DNA of 35,811 nt, from assembly GCA_028819495.1 (NCBI GenBank), contig JAPPLI010000008.1, positions 1 to 35,811 on the forward strand. The letters run 5' to 3'. The notes under the pieces are model-generated. The model saw only the letters and a list, made by a program, of their open reading frames with translations. It had not been told where the DNA came from and ran no database searches. Positions 17,246-25,148 of this stretch are shown one piece after another; the stretch's first letter is position 1; each line of letters begins with the position of its first letter. A program made the position numbers and the translations under genes. The stretch is from Gammaproteobacteria bacterium (GTDB lineage Bacteria > Pseudomonadota > Gammaproteobacteria > Eutrophobiales > Eutrophobiaceae).

Positions 17246-17488
17246 ATGGCGAAATACAAATTCACGAGTTATTTTGAAAATGAAGTTTTGAGGAAACGCC
17301 CCTATTTGAAAAGGGAATGGTGTATTCATGTATTGGAAAATGCCTGTCGGTCTGAACCTCAAGAGTATAATCGATACCGATTTTGGGCTACATTACCGGA
17401 ACTTGATGGCAGATACTTGAGGGTGATTACCCTTGAGGATAAACTGACCATACACAACGCTTTTCCAGACAGAGGATTTAAACCGTGA
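17246..17488 (+). CDS. DUF4258-like small protein, putative toxin
   Basis: The 80-aa basic protein contains RPYLKREWCIHVLENACRSE, then YRFWATLPELDGRYLRVITL and a C-terminal HNAFPDRGFKP, the layout of small RelE/DUF4258-like proteins encoded directly before DUF2283 genes. An AGAAGGACAA region precedes ATG 17246. Its stop overlaps the next gene's GTG start (GTGA). A toxin role is inferred from the pair arrangement. Confidence 0.75.
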   Translation: MAKYKFTSYFENEVLRKRPYLKREWCIHVLENACRSEPQEYNRYRFWATLPELDGRYLRVITLEDKLTIHNAFPDRGFKP

Positions 17489-17703
17489 AAATGAACTATC
17501 ATCCGGAAACGGATTCACTTTATATTGATTTATCAGAGCGGCCTAGTTCGGAGAGTAGAGAAATTTCTGAAGGGATAGTCCTGGACTATGATCCGGAAGG
17601 CAGACTGGTTGGAATTGATATTGACAATGCCAGCAACAAGGTTGAACTCAAGAAACTCATCCTGAATAAACTGCCGGGTACAGTGGAGACAATAGCTGCC
17701 TGA
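17485..17703 (+). CDS. DUF2283 family protein, putative antitoxin
   Basis: The 72-aa protein MKMNYHPETDSLYIDLSE, followed by EISEGIVLDYDPEGRLVGIDI, matches the DUF2283 signature. GTG 17485 is favoured over ATG 17491 because AGAGGA lies 8 nt before it and it couples with the preceding stop. DUF2283 genes often follow DUF4258-like toxins. The gene is followed by a repeat motif and a strong bidirectional terminator. Confidence 0.85.
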   Translation: MKMNYHPETDSLYIDLSERPSSESREISEGIVLDYDPEGRLVGIDIDNASNKVELKKLILNKLPGTVETIAA

Positions 17704-17711
17704 CCAAATTG

Positions 17712-17733
17712 GTTAGGGAGGTCCGACCCCTCC
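17712..17733 (+). repeat. GGGAGGTCCGACCCCTCC motif
   Basis: The same short sequence, with self-complementary GGGAGG/CCTCCC arms, occurs at 17140-17161, 17712-17733, 25411-25432 and, with two changes, 18035-18056. It is always preceded by GTTA and always on the plus strand. It is REP-like. Confidence 0.7.
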
Positions 17734-17802
17734 CGCGCTGACTTCGTAATTGCGCACAATCGCAAAGTCGGACAGCCGATCAAGACACCCGGATAAAAGA
17801 AA

Positions 17803-17826
17803 GGCCCCGGAAAACCGGGGCCTTTT
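17803..17826. terminator. Bidirectional intrinsic terminator
   Basis: GGCCCCGG-AAAA-CCGGGGCC (17803-17822) is followed by TTTT on the plus strand, and by TTTCTTTT when read on the minus strand. It would end the DUF4258-like/DUF2283 transcript. Confidence 0.85.
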
Positions 17827-18034
17827 CACTGGGTGCTCTTGGTGATATCCAGACTTGGCTGGAAACCCCGAAAGGTGGCATGAACTCGTAGCTGAACTAC
17901 ACCCTTTTGATGTTCACAAGCTGAATATAGTTCTGCAAAGGTTGTTTGTCAAAACGATTTTTTTATACATTCCTCGACACCCGGGGCAACCGCATACTTT
18001 TGTATACTGGATTCAGAAAAATTAGTAACAAACA
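17827..18034. other. Gap with a possible decayed frame
   Basis: A plus-strand open frame without ATG (17846-18025) reads GNPERWHELVAELHPFDVHK, then IVLQRLFVKTIFLY. It looks protein-like but has no recognisable start or family. Otherwise nothing is seen. Confidence 0.3.
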
Positions 18035-18056
18035 GTTAGGGTGGTCCGACTCCTCC
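18035..18056 (+). repeat. Variant copy of the GGGAGGTCCGACCCC motif
   Basis: GTTAGGGTGGTCCGACTCCTCC-type variant with two changes from the other three copies. The preceding bases TTAGTAACAAACA also match the end of the repeat at 25259-25432, so this is a short tail copy of that repeat. Confidence 0.6.
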
Positions 18057-18140
18057 TCAGCCTATTAATTTACTGGTTCCGGACATCGGCCCTCTAATCC
18101 GAGGTAATTTAACATAGTTAATTGCACGTTATGTGATAAT

Positions 18141-18170
18141 TTGCGAAAAATTCACGAATACTGCTATAAT
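18141..18170 (+). promoter_or_regulatory. Extended -10 promoter of the RloAB-like operon
   Basis: TGCTATAAT ends at 18170: a perfect -10 with the TGn extension. TTGCGA (18141-18146) is a modest -35 at an 18-nt spacing. The gene start is at 18205 with AAGGA about 9 nt before it. Confidence 0.6.
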
Positions 18171-18204
18171 TATGCAACCCAAATGACTTGAAAGGAATAA
18201 GCCA

Positions 18205-19482
18205 ATGCTATTACGTTTTGCTGTAGCAAATCACCTTTCCATTCGCGAGAAGCAGGAATTGTCCTTTGCCGCATCTTCGTTGAGAGATCGAAGCGATGGG
18301 CTAATTGACTGCAAAGCCGTGCCGAGCGGGTCTGTTTTACCCGCGATAGTGATCTATGGCGCCAATGCATCAGGCAAATCCAATCTCGTGAATGCGATAG
18401 CCGCCATGCGGAAAATGGTGTTGCGGTCGCACACCCACGGTGAACCCGGTGGTGGTGTACCACGCGACGCATTTAAGCTTGACTCGACTTGTTCGCAAAC
18501 CCCGTCCAAGTTCGAAATCGACTTCGTCATCGATGAGGTAAGATACCATTATGGATTTGAAACCACGGATGAAGTTTTTGTCGTGGAGTGGCTATACGCT
18601 TTTCCCGGGGCACATCGCAGAAGAATGTTCGAGCGCGACAATAGCGAATTCAATTTTGGACGCTGGTTGAAGGGACAAAACAACAACATTGCCAAATTGA
18701 CCAGACCCAACAGCCTGTTTTTGTCAGCGGCCGCACAGAACGGTCATGAGCAGCTATCAAAGATATATGAGTATTTCAGGTCTGTCAGAACGACTTCAAT
18801 ACAAGATGGAGCGGCTTCAGCGCGATTTACAAGAGATGATCCGGATAAACGAGTGATCGATTTCTTAACATTGATCAATACTGGAGTTATTGGCTACAGA
18901 AAACGGGAACATGATATGCCGGAGTTTCAAGAAGTAATTCGCGAGGTGCTCGCTTCAGTTAAAGCTTCATTTAATAAGGTCTCCGATGCTGCCATAAAAA
19001 TAGAACCCGCCAAGCATGACAGGCATGTTGAAATTGAACTGGCTCATCGTGGTCAACAAGGCGAACCGTTTTATCTTGGCCTGGAGTCGGAAAGCGCCGG
19101 AACACGGCGGCTATTGACAGTGCTCGGTCTGGCATACCAGGCACTGGATAAGGGTGCTCTGCTATGCATAGACGAAGTGGATACAAGCCTGCATACCTAT
19201 GCCAGTGAAGCGGTAGTGAAGTTATTCTGCCGGCCAGACATAAACCGAAACGGCGCGCAGCTTATTGCGACAACGCACGATACCAACCTGATGAATTCGT
19301 CCGCACTGAGGCGCGATCAACTTTGGTTTATCGAAAAGACCCCGGAGGGAGCCACGGAGCTTTATCCGCTGACCGATATTCGAACGCGCAAGGGCGACAA
19401 TATTGAGTTAGGGTATCTGCAAGGCCGGTTTGGAGCGCTGCCAAGTGATGACATACCATTGCCCCTTCATGAGTCGAATTGA
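18205..19482 (+). CDS. AAA15-type ABC/SMC-like ATPase, RloA/AbiLi-like
   Basis: The 425-aa protein starts MLLRFAVANHLSIREKQELSF, the usual opening of RloA/AAA15 phage-defence ATPases. It has Walker A YGANASGKSN (51-60), ESAGTRRLLTVLGL as signature region (near 295-308), Walker B LLCIDEVDTSLH (D323, E324) and a TTHDTNLM H-loop (near 355). A Toprim-type RloB gene follows without gap. ATPase plus Toprim pairs (AbiL, and the analogous PARIS AriA-AriB) sense infection and release or activate a nuclease. The abortive-infection role is inferred from this pairing. Confidence 0.88.
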   Translation: MLLRFAVANHLSIREKQELSFAASSLRDRSDGLIDCKAVPSGSVLPAIVIYGANASGKSNLVNAIAAMRKMVLRSHTHGEPGGGVPRDAFKLDSTCSQTPSKFEIDFVIDEVRYHYGFETTDEVFVVEWLYAFPGAHRRRMFERDNSEFNFGRWLKGQNNNIAKLTRPNSLFLSAAAQNGHEQLSKIYEYFRSVRTTSIQDGAASARFTRDDPDKRVIDFLTLINTGVIGYRKREHDMPEFQEVIREVLASVKASFNKVSDAAIKIEPAKHDRHVEIELAHRGQQGEPFYLGLESESAGTRRLLTVLGLAYQALDKGALLCIDEVDTSLHTYASEAVVKLFCRPDINRNGAQLIATTHDTNLMNSSALRRDQLWFIEKTPEGATELYPLTDIRTRKGDNIELGYLQGRFGALPSDDIPLPLHESN

Positions 19483-20136
19483 ATGGCGCGCCGCAAGATA
19501 CCTCCAATCCAGCGGCGACAATCGCGTAGAGAACCGAAACGACGTTTTTTCCTGTTTTGCGAGGGTAAGAATACGGAACCGGCGTATTTTCATGCGCTCA
19601 AACTGACTTTGACCGGGACATTAATTACTGTAGAAACCAGACCGGGAGTTGGCGTTCCCAAGACTATAGCAACGGAGGCAGTTAAATTTGCGCAATCTCA
19701 GGGGTTGACCAAAAAAAGTCGACGCAAAAAGAATTCGTTTGAAGAGAACGACGAGGTGTGGGCTGTATTTGACCGGGATGACCACCCAAATTTCGACGAA
19801 GCGGTAAGTCAATGTGAAGCTAATGGCGTAGGAGTTGCACGCTCTAACCCTTGTTTCGAGCTTTGGCTAATCCTGCACGAAAGGGATTATGATCGATTCG
19901 ACCACCGTGCTGCTGTGCAGAGAGAGCTGAAGAAGCTGCGGCCGGAATACGACAAGCGTAGAGGAAAGATCCCGGATTGCGACGACTTGGTGACCCGTGT
20001 GGAATTGGCGGAAGAGCGTGGAAAAGTCCTGATAGAGCGTCGTGAGGAGGAAAGGAAGCCTCACGGTAACCCTTCGACAACTGTTGGTATGTTGACTTGT
20101 GCGATCCGGATAGCCGATAAATCTGCCCGGAGGTAG
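19483..20136 (+). CDS. RloB-family Toprim-like protein (AbiLii-like effector)
   Basis: The 217-aa protein has a basic N-terminus, then FFLFCEGKNTEPAYF (22-36), an EVWAVFDRDDH acidic motif (91-101; D98, D100) and SNPCFELWLILH (121-132), the RloB hallmarks. These correspond to the Glu and DxD metal-binding residues of Toprim nucleases. It begins immediately after the ATPase stop, so it is translationally coupled. The likely role is the nuclease effector restrained by the ATPase. It is convergent with the unknown minus-strand pair, with only 20 bp between the stops. Confidence 0.88.
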   Translation: MARRKIPPIQRRQSRREPKRRFFLFCEGKNTEPAYFHALKLTLTGTLITVETRPGVGVPKTIATEAVKFAQSQGLTKKSRRKKNSFEENDEVWAVFDRDDHPNFDEAVSQCEANGVGVARSNPCFELWLILHERDYDRFDHRAAVQRELKKLRPEYDKRRGKIPDCDDLVTRVELAEERGKVLIERREEERKPHGNPSTTVGMLTCAIRIADKSARR

Positions 20137-20156
20137 CAATAATAGGTTGCGACGCC

Positions 20157-20918
20157 CTAACCAGTTTCGGACGGCGGCCTGTAATGCACAGGCACATTTA
20201 CCAAAAAAGCAGAGTTTGACCCTCGATATCCCATTAAGCACAAGTCGATATCGCCTTCGCCGGTATTCAGTTCGGAAACCTGCATTGATATTTCCGGGAA
20301 GACGTCACGTATCCGGTCCAGAAAGTTATTTTGGTCTTCCTTCCAAGTAATGACGTGCAAGGTCTTACCCGTCTGCGATGGTAGTTGCCCAAGCGCAAAA
20401 TGAGGTATTCGGCCTCGCATATTCTTCGTTGAATCCACAATAAAAAAGGAAACAACCACCATCTTCTCTCTATGGCCGACGATAATCAGTTCGTCCTTGG
20501 TACTCTCAGAGGGTTCAGGACTTTTGCCACCCCCCACGGCGGGGAACAGGAGGCTGAATGATGCGATGGCGTCCTGTTCAAATTCTGGTTCAGACCAGAC
20601 CGGCCCGAATCGGCTCTGGCCACTGACGTGTTTCGCCGTTTCACTGGACATGGAAATGTGTTGCCTCCCTGACGCGTGAAGACTGACCTTTTCTGCGTTT
20701 GGATTATCACGACGGTAAATATACGCATCCCCCTTATTATTGGTATTGACCCCCCAGCGATGCGAAAACACGCCATCGCTTCTCCAAACCGAAAAGTTGA
20801 TCGGCGCCCGTGTTAAAGGGAAGACAAAGTCCTTATCGCTGTGAGATATGGACAGAACCTGTATTGAGTCGGTCTCAAAGTTTAGCTGGTCGAAGTCGAA
20901 GTCACTCAGTTTTGGCAT
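20157..20918 (-). CDS. Unrecognised protein, second gene of an overlapping pair
   Basis: The 253-aa protein is predicted soluble, with no TM or signal. The first half looks beta-rich (FSVWRSDGVFSHRWGVN, DAYIYRRDN); the second half has KDELIIVGHREKMVVVSFFIV and KTLHVITWKED. No family or catalytic motif is recognised. Its start lies inside the 3' end of the upstream gene (13-nt overlap), so the two are coupled. Codon use and GC content look ordinary. Confidence 0.75.
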   Translation of the reverse strand: MPKLSDFDFDQLNFETDSIQVLSISHSDKDFVFPLTRAPINFSVWRSDGVFSHRWGVNTNNKGDAYIYRRDNPNAEKVSLHASGRQHISMSSETAKHVSGQSRFGPVWSEPEFEQDAIASFSLLFPAVGGGKSPEPSESTKDELIIVGHREKMVVVSFFIVDSTKNMRGRIPHFALGQLPSQTGKTLHVITWKEDQNNFLDRIRDVFPEISMQVSELNTGEGDIDLCLMGYRGSNSAFLVNVPVHYRPPSETG

Positions 20919-21961
20919 AATGTCTCTGAAACCCGGCCCCGCGTCAGGTCATCCAGTTCGTGTTGCTCGAAGGTCGTTGGGAACCACTTTCGCGGTATAA
21001 TCACGTTCAAATCATCCAGCCCGGTTGCATTCCTGTACCACGTCGGAATGCCTAATAGATCCTCCTCGCAGATAAGCGGCTGACCCTGCGGCGGCATCCC
21101 CACGTCGGGCCAATGGTCGTCATCATGTTTTACCGGATACACCCGCCAGAGAGAGCCACTGGGATCTACCAGATAAATATCGTCCGGCACCTCCTTCCGT
21201 CCGTCCAGTAATGCAGGAAGATAGCGACCAATCTGGTCATTGAGCGTCATGAATGAATCAATGGCTTCCAGTATCAGTACCGTTCGAGCGCCTTCGTCCT
21301 TGCAATGTTTGAGTTTCGGACACTTTTTGTCAAACGCCCGTTGCAGCCGCCTGAAATAACGGTCGTTTCTTTCATCTTCCTCCAGGTAGTTGTACCACAG
21401 CACAATAGTCCCCGGCTTGCGCCCTGCGGTATGCAATGCGGGCGGCCAGAGTTTTGTCCGCATCAATTTGATTTCATAAGCAGTACCCAGCGGCGTGCCG
21501 GTTACGCAGTCATCGTGCCAGACTTTGCTGCGTATGGGTGCGAACAGGGGTCTAAAAAGGTCTGTGTTCCTCCTATGCATACGATACGCGCTCTCTCGAA
21601 TCCACTTGTCAAGCGTGTTCAACATCCGCTCCCTGTCTTTCCTTTTTTCAGGGAGGCAGACATCCAACGGCACCTGCAACTCGTAGTAAACCGGTCCCGG
21701 TAAGGGGTCCGTAAACCGTTCCTTGATAAATTTTTTTAGCTCTCCGATTGAGATACTGGCCTTGATCTGGTTATCAAACGACTCAACACGCGTGTGTTCG
21801 ATAGCGTAGTTTTGATTGCCCAGCTGCAGGCGCAGTTCAACGGGCGGGCCGACACCATTAATTTCGGGATGACGAATTTCGGTGCGTGACTTGCCGGTCC
21901 ATTTCTCAAGATGCCGTATCACGGCGTCGCACGCCATACCCTCATTATTTGGAATATTCAC
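20906..21961 (-). CDS. Unrecognised protein with PD-(D/E)XK-like EHT motif
   Basis: In this 351-aa protein, residues about 39-62 read VGPPVELRLQLGNQNYAIEH, then TRVESF: an acidic residue, a beta-hairpin and E-H-T, an arrangement seen in some divergent PD-(D/E)XK nuclease-like hypotheticals. The remainder includes GTIVLWYNYLEEDERNDRYF and a C-terminal WYRNATGLDDLNVIIPRKWF. The start is GTG at 21961; ATG at codon 9 is an alternative. It overlaps the remains of a DUF433 gene at its 5' end. Nuclease function is speculation from one motif. Confidence 0.7.
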   Translation of the reverse strand: MNIPNNEGMACDAVIRHLEKWTGKSRTEIRHPEINGVGPPVELRLQLGNQNYAIEHTRVESFDNQIKASISIGELKKFIKERFTDPLPGPVYYELQVPLDVCLPEKRKDRERMLNTLDKWIRESAYRMHRRNTDLFRPLFAPIRSKVWHDDCVTGTPLGTAYEIKLMRTKLWPPALHTAGRKPGTIVLWYNYLEEDERNDRYFRRLQRAFDKKCPKLKHCKDEGARTVLILEAIDSFMTLNDQIGRYLPALLDGRKEVPDDIYLVDPSGSLWRVYPVKHDDDHWPDVGMPPQGQPLICEEDLLGIPTWYRNATGLDDLNVIIPRKWFPTTFEQHELDDLTRGRVSETLCQN

Positions 21962-22070
21962 GACCCGTACTCTTTGCTGAAATTATGGTAGTAATCCGCA
22001 TAGCGCGGATGCAGGGCTTGCCGCCGCTCTTGCCCGGTTCGATGGCAGTGAAATCCTGGTAGTTCATCAT
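21945..22070 (-). pseudogene. DUF433 antitoxin-type gene remnant
   Basis: From ATG 22067/22070 the frame reads MNYQDFTAIEPGKSGGKPCI, then RAMRIT, the DUF433 N-terminus, and then loses the family pattern and stops at 21945. Full-length DUF433 proteins have about 75-80 residues. Its 3' part overlaps the start of the gene at 21961. Confidence 0.65.
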
Positions 22071-22078
22071 TTCCCTTG

Positions 22079-23254
22079 TTATATTTTATTCGGATTCGTC
22101 ATTTCACCCAGGCCAGGCATAGTTGGTCCCGAGTCTCCCGCAAGCAATCCTGTCTCTGACCGACTGAACAGCGCCTGTAAAACTATATCTCTTGATGTCT
22201 CATCAATCTTTTTCTCATTAATCAACGACAAGTACAGGTAGGTAAGCTGCTCTTTTTCTTCGGCATCGCGCATCAAATGAAATGCGCTGAATGTAAGTCG
22301 AGACAATGTCCTGATGAGGAAGGCGTATACGGCCAGGATTGTGCCAAATATTACAATTCCCTGTAGCGTATTCAACTGCACCGCCATTTCGCGGCCCACA
22401 AGCCAATTAATATAGAACCAAGCCAACAAACCTGTTCCGAGCAGCAGAAAACTAATCAAAGCAAACAACCCGTTACGCCCTTGGCGGTCGAATTTTTCGG
22501 CGGTCTTTCTCCAGTATTCTGCCGGTCCCGCCAGTCGTAGTTTTTCCTCGTATGTTTCTTTCAAACCCATAATTTCCTTTTTGCAGCCGTCCATATATTC
22601 GTCAAAATCACCCTGAATCTTTTTCTGCCGGGTTTCCCATTCCTGTCTGGTTTCATCATTCCATGAATTGAAATCGTCTTTAAAGCCCTCCACCTCGTCA
22701 ATCAGGCTGTTACTGGTTTTTGCAAGCTGGTTCCGCAACTGGCCGATTGATATTTTTTCAGCTTTTCTTCTTTTGATGATGTCCGAGTCTTGACGCAAAA
22801 ACTCATAAGCCAACATGACACCGTAAAACCACGCGCCATTTTGTATATTACTAACATCCTTGCTAAGGACATAGGCAATGAACGCGCTCGCCGTAGTTGC
22901 TCCGTGCTCCCTATGGCATTGAGCGAACACTTCTGAATACGGATGACTGCTCCATAGCCAATTTCCTATTTGGTTGAGGCTGTTCTGTATCTCCCGTTCG
23001 AGCCTCCCCTGATCCCAATCGTCATTTTCACCATGGTGCTTGATACTGTTGACGGCATTCTCCAATCCAGTGTAATTTCTTATGAGACCATGTATTTCTC
23101 TCTGTCCGGCGCCGTCTCTTGCATGGAGCGATTCATGCTGTTTTTTCCAATAACTTGCTTCCTTCTCAAGAAATGTGAGTAGTGTTCTTAATTTTTCAAA
23201 CTCCCAGGACTTGCCTGAGACATCCTCGATGATGACTTTTATTTGCCTGTTCAA
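22079..23254 (-). CDS. Coiled-coil, two-TM membrane protein (DUF6161-like)
   Basis: The 391-aa protein has an N-terminal soluble helical region and a long charged coiled coil (about 185-255, including FNSWNDETRQEWETRQKK). PAEYWRKTAEKF (244-255) comes next, then two membrane helices at about 263-283 and 296-316. The cytoplasmic tail contains FSAFHLMRDAEEKEQLTYLY (323-341), then LQALFSRSETGL. This pattern fits what I recall of DUF6161. Membrane-anchored proteins of this type in defence islands are candidate effectors, but no activity is known to me. It lies upstream of the two unrecognised genes on the same strand. Confidence 0.7.
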   Translation of the reverse strand: MNRQIKVIIEDVSGKSWEFEKLRTLLTFLEKEASYWKKQHESLHARDGAGQREIHGLIRNYTGLENAVNSIKHHGENDDWDQGRLEREIQNSLNQIGNWLWSSHPYSEVFAQCHREHGATTASAFIAYVLSKDVSNIQNGAWFYGVMLAYEFLRQDSDIIKRRKAEKISIGQLRNQLAKTSNSLIDEVEGFKDDFNSWNDETRQEWETRQKKIQGDFDEYMDGCKKEIMGLKETYEEKLRLAGPAEYWRKTAEKFDRQGRNGLFALISFLLLGTGLLAWFYINWLVGREMAVQLNTLQGIVIFGTILAVYAFLIRTLSRLTFSAFHLMRDAEEKEQLTYLYLSLINEKKIDETSRDIVLQALFSRSETGLLAGDSGPTMPGLGEMTNPNKI

Positions 23255-23571
23255 TTATCTGCTCCGGTGGTTAATGTTTTTCGGTGTACACTGCGTCTCC
23301 CCTGATAAGTAGCTACCATAGCATAGCCTGACAAAGGGGTTTCTGTTGAGACAGCAAGTTGGCCCGGTCTTGCTATTCCAATTTGGCTTTGGGGTTATTG
23401 GGATGCAGCTCTTAATTCCATAAAGCAACGATACTTCCGCTCTAACCGTTCCGACCCCTTCCGCAGTTCCTCAAAAGAGAGACTTAAAATAAACAGTGCA
23501 AAAAAACAAAAGAAGTTTCATACTCCCGCCTGACGCACCCCGGTTAAACAGGTTCATCAAAGGAGCTTGAT
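23255..23571. other. Intergenic stretch between divergent genes
   Basis: No ORF of note. It should hold the promoters of the minus-strand gene at 22079-23254 and of the small gene at 23572. No convincing -35/-10 pair, operator or repeat is evident. An AAAGGAGC ribosome-binding site lies at its right end. Confidence 0.4.
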
Positions 23572-23772
23572 ATGTTTAATATACGAGCGCACAAACAACC
23601 CGAAACGGACGAAGAACGCCCTAAGATATACGTCACCTACAGGGGGGCGCGTTACGTCAAAGCAGATGAAGTGCTCCGTAGCAAAAGAGCGCGCGCCCAA
23701 ATCGATGCGCTGGCGAAGATAGACTTCAAGCGGTCTTCAACCGTAGCGCCTTCTAAAGAACCGACTCAGTAA
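23572..23772 (+). CDS. Small basic hypothetical protein
   Basis: The 66-aa soluble protein has a good ribosome-binding site (AAAGGAGC, 6 nt before ATG). The core PKIYVTYRGARYVKADEVLR followed by SKRARAQIDAL contains a short beta-hairpin and a basic helix. The family is not recognised. Confidence 0.6.
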   Translation: MFNIRAHKQPETDEERPKIYVTYRGARYVKADEVLRSKRARAQIDALAKIDFKRSSTVAPSKEPTQ

Positions 23773-23802
23773 ACCTGTATTATCATTCCGTAGGGACACG
23801 CC

Positions 23803-23982
23803 TTGACTCTTGGGTGGTTTCTTATCCCCGCCGTTACGGGCTACTGGTTTCTGGCACACTTGCACCTAACACGTTATGGCGCCTTGCGTGATTCAGGTTA
23901 TGAGCTCTTTTTTCGCGCCGCAAATGAATTTAGAGGTTGTCCTCTTCTTGCGCGACTCTGGCAGTCAATTTATACTAACTGA
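23803..23982 (+). CDS. Short one-TM protein from a TTG start, possibly truncated
   Basis: TTG 23803 follows an in-frame stop and an AGGGA site 6 nt upstream. The 59-aa frame TLGWFLIPAVTGYWFLAHLH includes a membrane helix (about 4-21), then LTRYGALRDSGYELFFRAA and a polar end. The RYxxLRxSGYxLxF pattern recalls the N-terminus of larger membrane proteins (DUF6338-like), so this may be a truncated relic. Confidence 0.4.
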   Translation: MTLGWFLIPAVTGYWFLAHLHLTRYGALRDSGYELFFRAANEFRGCPLLARLWQSIYTN

Positions 23983-24017
23983 TCATATCACCCAGCATAA
24001 TTGAGAGAGACATCAAC

Positions 24018-24242
24018 ATGAGTAACAAGCCTCAGCATGTGGTTCCTAACGGTTCCAAGTGGAGTGTCCGAAAGGCAGGGTCAAGTCGCGCCACTAGCAC
24101 GTTTGAGACTCAAGGAGAAGCTATAAAAGAAGGCCGAAAAATCGCGAGAAATCAAGGAACGGAATTGTTCATTCACGGACGTGATGGAAGAATTCGCGAG
24201 CGCGATTCTTATGGAAATGACCCTGTGCGCCGCAAAGGTTAA
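24018..24242 (+). CDS. DUF2188 family protein
   Basis: The 74-aa protein VVPNGSKWSVRKAGSSRATS...TQGEAIKEGRKIARNQGTELFIHGRDGRIRERDSYGND shows the full DUF2188 signature. GAGAGA lies about 8 nt before ATG. The stop is 3 nt before the TIR-like gene, so the two are coupled. DUF2188 proteins are small and of unknown role; the pairing suggests an accessory or regulatory function for the next gene. Confidence 0.85.
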   Translation: MSNKPQHVVPNGSKWSVRKAGSSRATSTFETQGEAIKEGRKIARNQGTELFIHGRDGRIRERDSYGNDPVRRKG

Positions 24243-24245
24243 GTT

Positions 24246-24884
24246 TTGACCGAGACAGATTTCGACAAGAGTGTTTTCATTAACTGCCCGATTGATGATG
24301 ACTTCGCCCCATTGCTGGAAGTTATCATGTTCTGCATTGTGTACGCAGGTCTTAAACCCAGACTTTCGAGTGAGAGACTAGATAGCGGTGAAAGTCGTCT
24401 GGACAAGATTATCGAATTAATATCGTCATGCGCGTTCTCAGTTCATGATCTGAGCAGATGCAAGGCAAGGGAAGCAGACGAGTTTTTCCGGATGAACATG
24501 CCGTTTGAATTTGGTGTAGATATGGGTTTTCGTCGATCACCGGATGTGCGCACAGACCGAAAAAAATTTATTATCTTCGAAAAAGAGCAGTACGATTTAA
24601 AGGAAGCACTTTCAGATATAGCGGGATTCGATGTCGAATTTCATCAAGATGATTTCCAGCTTGTAATCAAAAAACTCAGGGATTTTCTTACCGTGGAAGT
24701 GGGCTGTGAGCTTCCTGGCCCAACAAATCTAGTAGGCGAATATGTTACGTTTTTAGGCTGGATGAGTGAGAAGAAAATGTCGCAAGGCCTTACCGAAAAA
24801 GAGGCGCTTGAATTACCGACCCAGGAACGATTGAAAGAGATGTTTGAGTGGAAGAAAAGTGGATGTCCATCGGAACTGGTCTAA
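24246..24884 (+). CDS. TIR-like / deoxyribosyltransferase-fold protein
   Basis: The 212-aa protein starts at TTG 24246, supported by AAAGG 7 nt upstream. VFINCPIDDDFAPLLEVIMF (10-29) forms the first strand-loop-helix; later come SSCAFSVHDLSRC (60-72) and NMPFEFGVDMGF (84-95) with Glu88 in the position of a catalytic acid, then KKFIIFEKEQYDLKEALSDI. This arrangement is like TIR/nucleotide-binding effectors that act on NAD or nucleosides. The family resembles hypotheticals that I recall beside DUF2188 genes. The activity is inferred. Confidence 0.6.
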   Translation: MTETDFDKSVFINCPIDDDFAPLLEVIMFCIVYAGLKPRLSSERLDSGESRLDKIIELISSCAFSVHDLSRCKAREADEFFRMNMPFEFGVDMGFRRSPDVRTDRKKFIIFEKEQYDLKEALSDIAGFDVEFHQDDFQLVIKKLRDFLTVEVGCELPGPTNLVGEYVTFLGWMSEKKMSQGLTEKEALELPTQERLKEMFEWKKSGCPSELV

Positions 24885-24904
24885 CCTGGTGAGATCGCGA
24901 AAGT

Positions 24905-25013
24905 CTAGTGTATAAACTTCTCCTGCCAGATTTGTTTTCCATCTGTCAATGTCTCCATGGGGGTTCGCCCACAGCACATTTTTCCCTGATGGGTACGTTC
25001 ATTATTTGTCTAT
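24905..25013 (-). mobile_element. IS481/IS3-like transposase C-terminal fragment
   Basis: The minus-strand frame reads NNERTHQGKMCCGRTPMETL, then DGKQIWQEKFIH and a stop at 24905-24907. This is the typical last ~35 residues of an rve-type (integrase core) transposase. Upstream of NN the frame joins NYN-domain DNA, so everything before is missing. Confidence 0.7.
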
Positions 25014-25133
25014 AGTGTGACCAGCCGGCAATACCTGGCGAGCTAGCTCAACACGATTAAGCCACTTGAATTGTGTGCCCTTGAGTGCCGCGTAGTAGAG
25101 GTTGAAACTGTCAACGTAAACTCTGGTTCGCAT
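25002..25133 (-). pseudogene. NYN-domain (PIN-like nuclease) gene fragment
   Basis: ATG 25133 opens MRTRVYVDSFNLYYAALKGT, then QFKWLNRVELARQVLP and a stop after 43 residues. YVDxFNLYY with the KWL segment is the NYN N-terminus including the first catalytic aspartate. The remaining ~150 residues are replaced by the transposase fragment. Confidence 0.7.
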
Positions 25134-25148
25134 AGTCGTCCATGGATG

